The notes below the pieces were generated by a model that saw only the letters and a program-made list of their open reading frames with translations, searched no databases and was not told the DNA's origin. A stretch of 9,124 bases of DNA, from contig JALOSD010000119.1 of the NCBI GenBank assembly GCA_025458585.1, forward strand, positions 1 to 9,124, in the 5' to 3' direction. The stretch's first letter is position 1. Each line of letters opens with the position of its first letter. Positions 5,764 through 9,124 of the stretch are shown here, piece after piece. This DNA is from Burkholderiaceae bacterium. GTDB taxonomy: Bacteria > Pseudomonadota > Gammaproteobacteria > Burkholderiales > Burkholderiaceae_C. The position numbers and the translations under genes were made by a program.

Positions 5764-8407
5764 GCCCCCCGCTCAGCGCCGGGCCAGCCAGTGCTCGACG
5801 AAGTCGGCCAGGTCGTCGTGCGTCGTGTGCGCGAGCGACAACTCGGGTCCGTCGTTCGGGCTGCCGTTCGGTGCGCGCAGCACCAGCGCGCGGTGCACCG
5901 CGTCGGGCACGCCGCGCAGGTACGGCAAGTAGTCGTCGACGAAGGCCTCGGGCCCGAGGTCGGCGATCGCGTCGGCCTTCGGGCTGCGCTCGCCGGCATG
6001 GTGGCCGGTGGCGATCACGCGCTCGATCGGAAAGCCCAGGTGGCGCAGGTTGCGCAGCCGCGTGCCCTCCCACGGCACGTCCAGCGCCGACACGCACACG
6101 ATGTCGACGCGAGCGGATCGCGTTCGGCGGGCCGCGCGCCGAACGCGCGCCGCCAGGCGTCGGCATAACCGTGGTGGAAGTCGACCAGCACGCCGTCGGC
6201 GTCGAGGGCGATGACGGGCTTGCGCGGCATGACCGCACTGTAGCCAATGCGCTGCCGTCGCGCCGTGGCTGCGCCGCCGGGCCCGTCCCAGGTCGCGACG
6301 CCCGACCGCGAGGGAAGGTTGCGAGGGAAGGTTGCGAGGGAAGGTTGCGAGGGAAGGTTGCGAGGGAAGGTTGCGAGGGAAGGTTGCGAGGGAAGGTTGC
6401 GAGGGAGTGGATGCCCTGCATCATCTGCTGCAGCGCGATCGCCTCGGGCGACAGCTTCGGCTTCTCACCCTTGCCGGCGGCGGCCGCGTCGCTGTCGGGG
6501 AACATGCGGAACGTCGTGTTCATCACGATCTGCGCGACGCGAGGCGCGGCGGCGTGCAGCAGTTCGCCGGTGATGCCCAGGCGCGTTGCGATGCGCACCG
6601 GCTTGTTGATGCAGGCCTGCGCGATCATGTCGGCCGCCTGCTCGGGCGACAGCGTCGGCACGTTCTGGTAGATCTTCGTCGGCGCGATCATCGGTGTGCG
6701 CACGAGCGGCATGTTGATCGTCGTGAACGTGACGCCGACGTCGGCGAACTCGCTCGCGGCGCAGCGCGTCCAGGCGTCGAGCGCGGCCTTGCTCGCGACG
6801 TAGGCCGAGAAGCGCGGCGCGTTCGTCAGCACGCCGATCGAGCTGATGTTGACGACGTGCCCCTTGCGCTTCCTCGCCATCCCCGGCAGCAGCCCCATCG
6901 TGACGCGCAGGCAGCCGAAGTAGTTCAGGTCCATCGTGCGCTGGAAGTCGTGGAAGCGGTCGTAGCTCGACTCGATCGCACGGCGGATGCTGCGCCCGGC
7001 GTTGTTGATCAGGAAGTCGACGCCGCCGTGCACGTCCTCGAGCGTCTGCACGAACGCGGCGCAGTCGGCCTCGGCGGCGATGTCGACGCTGTAGCTGAAC
7101 ACCTGCGGCTGCGCGTTGCCCTTCTCCTTCGCGTAGGCGACGATCTCCTTGACCGCCTCGGCGAGCTTGTCCTCGCCGCGCGCGGCGATGATCGTGACCG
7201 CGCCGGCCTCGGCGAACTTCTTCGCCGCCGCCAGGCCGATGCCCGAGCTGCCGCCGGTCACCAGCACCACCTTGCCGCCCACCGCGCCCTTGAGGCTGCG
7301 GTCGATGAACAGGTCGGGGTCGAGGTGGCGTTCCCAGTAGTCCCACAGCCGCCACGCGTAGTCGTGCAGCTTCGGGCAATCGATGCCGCTGCCCTTGAGC
7401 GCGGCGTCGGTCTCGCGGCGGTCGAAGCGCGTCGGGTAGTTGACGAGCATCAGCACGTCCTCGGGCAGGCCGAGGTCCTTCATCACCGCGTTGCGGATGC
7501 GCCGCACCGGCGCCAGCGCCATCAAGCCCTTCTTGACGCTCCTCGGAACGAAGCCGAGCAGCGCCGCGTTGACGAACACGTTCATCTTCGGTGCGTGCGC
7601 AGCCTTGCTGAACACGTCGAGGATGTCGCCGACGCGGTAGCCCATCGGGTCGACGAGGTGGAAGCACTTGCCGCTGGCGCGCTTCTGGTGGCTGATGTGG
7701 TCGAGCGCGGCGACGACGAAGTCCACCGGCACGAGGTTGATGCGCCCGCCCTCGAGGCCCACCGACGGGAACCACGGCGGCAGGATCTGCCGCATGCGCT
7801 GGATCAGCTTGAAGAAGTAGTACGGGCCGTCGATCTTGTCCATCTCGCCGGTGGTCGAGTCGCCGACCACGGCCGCCGGGCGGTACACCGTCCACGGCAC
7901 CTTGCACTCCTTGCGCACGATCTTCTCGCTCTCGTGCTTCGTCATGAAGTACGGATGGTCGAGGTTCTCGGCCTCGTCGAACATGTCCTCGCGAAAGACG
8001 CCCTCGTACAGGCCGGCGGCGGCGATCGACGACACGTGGTGGAAGTGCTTGGCGTCGACCGCCTTCGCGAACTCGATCGCGGCGCGCGTGCCGTCGACGT
8101 TGACCGCGACCTGGCTGTCGGCGTCGGCCGACAGGTCGTAGACGGCCGCCAGGTGGTACATGTGGTCGACCTTGCCCTTCAGCGCCTTCGTGTCCTCGGT
8201 CGACACGCCCATGCGCCTGGCCGTGAGGTCGCCGTAGACCGGGATCGCGCGGCCCTCGCCGACACCCCAGTACGTCAGCAGGTCGGGCACCTTGGCTTGC
8301 GACTCGCGCCGCAGCAGGAAGTAGACGACCGCGCCACGGCGCGCGAGCAGCGTCTTGACCAGACGCTTGCCGATGAATCCGGTGGCACCGGTGACGAAAT
8401 AGATCAT
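5747..8407 (-). CDS. Alcohol-forming fatty acyl-CoA reductase with aberrant C-terminal extension
   Basis: A two-domain NADPH-dependent reductase closely resembling the Marinobacter alcohol-forming fatty acyl-CoA reductase, which turns acyl-CoA into fatty alcohol for wax esters. The N-terminal domain has GATGFIG (7-13), HHVSSIAAAGL (123-133) and YFMTK (Tyr153, Lys157). The C-terminal domain has TGGSSGIG (384-391), INNAGRSIRR (467-476), NISSIGVLTNAPRFSAY (520-536) and Tyr536-xxx-Lys540. PTRFD..ET (325-333) and YWERHLDPDLF (357-367) bridge the domains. The ATG at 8407 follows AGGAGG (8413-8418) by 5 bases. Similarity ends at QQMMQGIH (660-667), against about 661 residues in the relative I remember, which ends MRGIYW. 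Here no stop follows; the frame runs through the 13-base array and over the HAD remnant to the stop at 5747, giving 886 residues. The body looks intact; the tail of about 219 residues is not family sequence. Confidence 0.9.
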   Translation of the reverse strand: MIYFVTGATGFIGKRLVKTLLARRGAVVYFLLRRESQAKVPDLLTYWGVGEGRAIPVYGDLTARRMGVSTEDTKALKGKVDHMYHLAAVYDLSADADSQVAVNVDGTRAAIEFAKAVDAKHFHHVSSIAAAGLYEGVFREDMFDEAENLDHPYFMTKHESEKIVRKECKVPWTVYRPAAVVGDSTTGEMDKIDGPYYFFKLIQRMRQILPPWFPSVGLEGGRINLVPVDFVVAALDHISHQKRASGKCFHLVDPMGYRVGDILDVFSKAAHAPKMNVFVNAALLGFVPRSVKKGLMALAPVRRIRNAVMKDLGLPEDVLMLVNYPTRFDRRETDAALKGSGIDCPKLHDYAWRLWDYWERHLDPDLFIDRSLKGAVGGKVVLVTGGSSGIGLAAAKKFAEAGAVTIIAARGEDKLAEAVKEIVAYAKEKGNAQPQVFSYSVDIAAEADCAAFVQTLEDVHGGVDFLINNAGRSIRRAIESSYDRFHDFQRTMDLNYFGCLRVTMGLLPGMARKRKGHVVNISSIGVLTNAPRFSAYVASKAALDAWTRCAASEFADVGVTFTTINMPLVRTPMIAPTKIYQNVPTLSPEQAADMIAQACINKPVRIATRLGITGELLHAAAPRVAQIVMNTTFRMFPDSDAAAAGKGEKPKLSPEAIALQQMMQGIHSLATFPRNLPSQPSLATFPRNLPSQPSLATFPRGRASRPGTGPAAQPRRDGSALATVRSCRASPSSPSTPTACWSTSTTVMPTPGGARSARGPPNAIRSRRHRVRVGAGRAVGGHAAAQPAPPGLSDRARDRHRPPCRRAQPEGRRDRRPRARGLRRRLLAVPARRARRGAPRAGAARTERQPERRTRVVARAHDARRPGRLRRALAGPALSGGLSWPC
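5760..5776. other. Small palindrome spanning two convergent stop codons
   Basis: CTGAGC-CCCCC-GCTCAG is a perfect 6-bp stem with a 5-base loop. The left arm holds the TGA of the CusF-like gene and the right arm holds the TGA (read on minus) of the HAD remnant. It could act as a weak bidirectional terminator or RNA 3'-end protector between convergent genes. No T-tract follows on either strand, so it is not a classical intrinsic terminator. Confidence 0.35.
5773..6230 (-). pseudogene. HAD-family hydrolase remnant with out-of-frame internal deletion
   Basis: The first part starts at the ATG at 6230 and reads MPRKPVIALDADGVLVDF, a HAD motif I with Asp10 and Asp12, then GYADAWRRAFGARPAERDP. Near 6105-6115 the homologous frame changes. 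The rest (DIVCVSALDVPWEGTRLRNL, then ATGHH, SPKADAI with the motif III Lys, and FVDDYLPYL motif IV) runs to the stop at 5773 in a different frame. Related proteins are about 200-220 residues as I recall; here about 60 residues covering most of the cap region are missing, and the total span (458 bases) is not a multiple of three. The frame starting at 6230 stops at 6015. The gene is therefore broken, by real deletion or by assembly error. It follows the reductase gene on the same strand and may have been cotranscribed. A TACAGT -10-like hexamer lies 6 bases before the ATG. Confidence 0.75.
6308..6406. repeat. 13-base tandem repeat array (GCGAGGGAAGGTT), 7 full units plus 8 bases
   Basis: Seven identical copies of GCGAGGGAAGGTT occupy 6308-6398, followed by a partial copy GCGAGGGA at 6399-6406. 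There is no variation between units, which indicates recent expansion or homogenisation. Read on minus, the array begins immediately after codon 667 of the acyl-CoA reductase, at the place where the family normally has one last aromatic residue and a stop. No frame of the unit contains a stop codon on that strand. Three units (39 bases) encode a 13-residue period, LATFPRNLPSQPS. The unit length is not a multiple of three, so each gain or loss of a unit changes the downstream frame. Confidence 0.95.
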
Positions 8408-8628
8408 GGGAACCTCCTGCCCGACGCGAGCGGCGAAACGACCGGTATTCTTGAACAAAGGCCCCGCCGCCCCGCCCCGCGTTTGCCCGGGGCCGGTCGG
8501 CGGCGCGACGCGATAGAGGCCGTGCCCTAGAGATTCGGGCGGCGGGACTTCTACACTGCCGCTCGACACGAAACGTCCAGCGATGCGCCCGCCGCGGCGC
8601 CGGGCGGCCCACCCCAAAGGAACACGAG
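8408..8628. promoter_or_regulatory. Divergent promoter region between reductase and phasin genes
   Basis: This 221-base gap must contain the start signals of both genes. On plus, CTTCTACACTGCC holds a -10-like TACACT at 8552-8557, 71 bases before the phasin ATG, without a recognisable -35. On minus, an AT-richer patch around 8446-8460 (reading TTGTTCAAGAATACC) may be the reductase promoter. The strong AGGAGG of the reductase is at 8413-8418 and AAAGGA for the phasin at 8616-8621. No known PhaR-type operator could be identified. Confidence 0.35.
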
Positions 8629-9124
8629 ATGGTCAAGAAACTCCAGAAGATGGCGCAGAAGAAGTCGGCATCGCCCGCGGGGCTGCTCGACAGCCAGCTC
8701 GCTGGCGCGGTGAAGGACTCGGCGCAGCAGATCTGGCTGGCCGGCATGGGCGCGTTCTCGAAGGCCCAGGCCGAGGGCGGCAAGGTGTTCGACACGCTGG
8801 TCAAGGAAGGCATGAGCCTGCAGCGCAAGACGCAGGCGGTGGCCGAGGAGCGCATCAGCGAGGTCACCGGCAAGATGACGGCGATGGCCGACGACGTGAC
8901 GTCGAAGGCCGGCCAGAAGTGGGACAAGCTCGAGTCGATCTTCGAGGAGCGCGTGGCCAAGGCGCTGAACAAGCTCGGCGTGCCGTCGAGCAAGGACGTC
9001 GACGCGCTGATCCAGCGCATCGACACGTTGAGCGCGAAGGTTGCCGAGCTGGGCAAGACGCCGGCAGCGAAGGTCGCGCCGGCGGCGAAGAAGGCCGCTG
9101 CGAAGAAGGCCGCTGCGAAGAAGG
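8629..9124 (+). CDS. Phasin / PHA granule-associated protein, PhaF/PhaI-like (cut by window end)
   Basis: An open frame from the ATG at 8629 runs off the window after 165 codons. It encodes a polyhydroxyalkanoate granule-associated protein. The phasin signature QIWLAGMGAFSKAQAEGG lies at about 35-52, followed by FDTLVKEGMSLQRKTQ and a long amphipathic helix with heptad character (about 65-115). A leucine/valine-rich segment (SSKDVDALIQRIDTLSAKVAEL, about 123-144) resembles the oligomerisation coil of PhaF. The C-terminus becomes Ala/Lys-rich (AAKKAAAKKAAAKK), like the histone-H1-like DNA-binding tail of PhaF that ties granules to the nucleoid. AAAGGA lies 7 bases upstream of the ATG. The end of the tail is not visible, so its full length is unknown. 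It is divergent from the acyl-CoA reductase. Confidence 0.9.
   Translation, partial: MVKKLQKMAQKKSASPAGLLDSQLAGAVKDSAQQIWLAGMGAFSKAQAEGGKVFDTLVKEGMSLQRKTQAVAEERISEVTGKMTAMADDVTSKAGQKWDKLESIFEERVAKALNKLGVPSSKDVDALIQRIDTLSAKVAELGKTPAAKVAPAAKKAAAKKAAAKK
9091..9124 (+). repeat. 15-base coding repeat in the phasin tail
   Basis: AAGGCCGCTGCGAAG occurs twice exactly (9091-9105 and 9106-9120), and a third copy begins at 9121. It encodes KAAAK, the Lys/Ala pattern of H1-like tails. Being a multiple of three, changes in copy number would lengthen or shorten the tail without breaking the frame. Confidence 0.8.

Noticed and set aside
6308..6406. CRISPR array
   Set aside because: The 13-base units are directly adjacent with no spacers, and no cas genes are present.
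6332..8530. Long plus-strand open frame of 732 codons opposite the reductase
   Set aside because: Arg/Val/His-rich antisense shadow of a high-GC gene with no family motifs or ribosome site; the minus strand encodes a clear reductase.

Overview
The window looks like chromosomal DNA from a GC-rich beta-proteobacterium, most likely Burkholderiales (Rubrivivax/Leptothrix-like groups are a reasonable guess). The evidence is very high G+C at third codon positions, a PhaF/PhaI-type phasin, and a copper-handling gene set typical of that order. No rRNA, tRNA, CRISPR array, IS element or integrase is visible.

Region 1 (38-3162, minus strand) is a three-gene copper operon. It reads from a small CzcI-like secreted protein (3162-2770) to a TolC-family outer-membrane factor (2690-1446) and then a Tat-exported multicopper oxidase (starts 1443). 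The oxidase gene carries a frameshift near position 365. All recognisable copper ligands lie before the break. The His-rich C-terminus continues in another frame to position 38, and the Met-rich segment usual in this family appears to be missing at the junction.

Region 2 (3163-3462) is a 300-base divergent promoter region without a gene. Region 3 (3463-5763, plus strand) is a compact cassette: a DUF411/CopG-like CxCC protein, an uncharacterised probable outer-membrane barrel, a secreted MerP-like HMA protein, a MerT-like membrane protein and a CusF-like periplasmic copper chaperone. Two junctions are ATGA overlaps. Taken together, regions 1 and 3 look like an envelope copper-handling and detoxification locus in which Cu is bound, passed on, exported across the outer membrane or oxidised. 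That integrated role is inferred.

Region 4 (5773-6230, minus strand) is a broken HAD-family hydrolase gene with an internal, out-of-frame deletion. It converges on the copper cassette; the two stop codons lie in the arms of one small palindrome. Region 5 (6308-6406) is a tandem array of a 13-base unit, seven full copies plus part of an eighth. It begins exactly where the gene in region 6 should stop. Region 6 (start 8407, minus strand) is a two-domain fatty acyl-CoA reductase closely resembling the Marinobacter alcohol-forming enzyme. Its normal stop is missing, so its frame runs through the repeat and over the HAD remnant to 5747. Region 7 (8629 to the window end, plus strand) is a divergently transcribed phasin with an Ala/Lys-rich tail, cut off by the window edge. 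Fatty-alcohol formation and PHA-granule coating together suggest a carbon-storage locus.

The most unusual features are the 13-base array fused to the reductase gene, and three gene-breaking lesions within about 8 kb. Either the DNA has suffered real microdeletions and repeat expansion, or the assembly contains errors; the sequence alone cannot decide.
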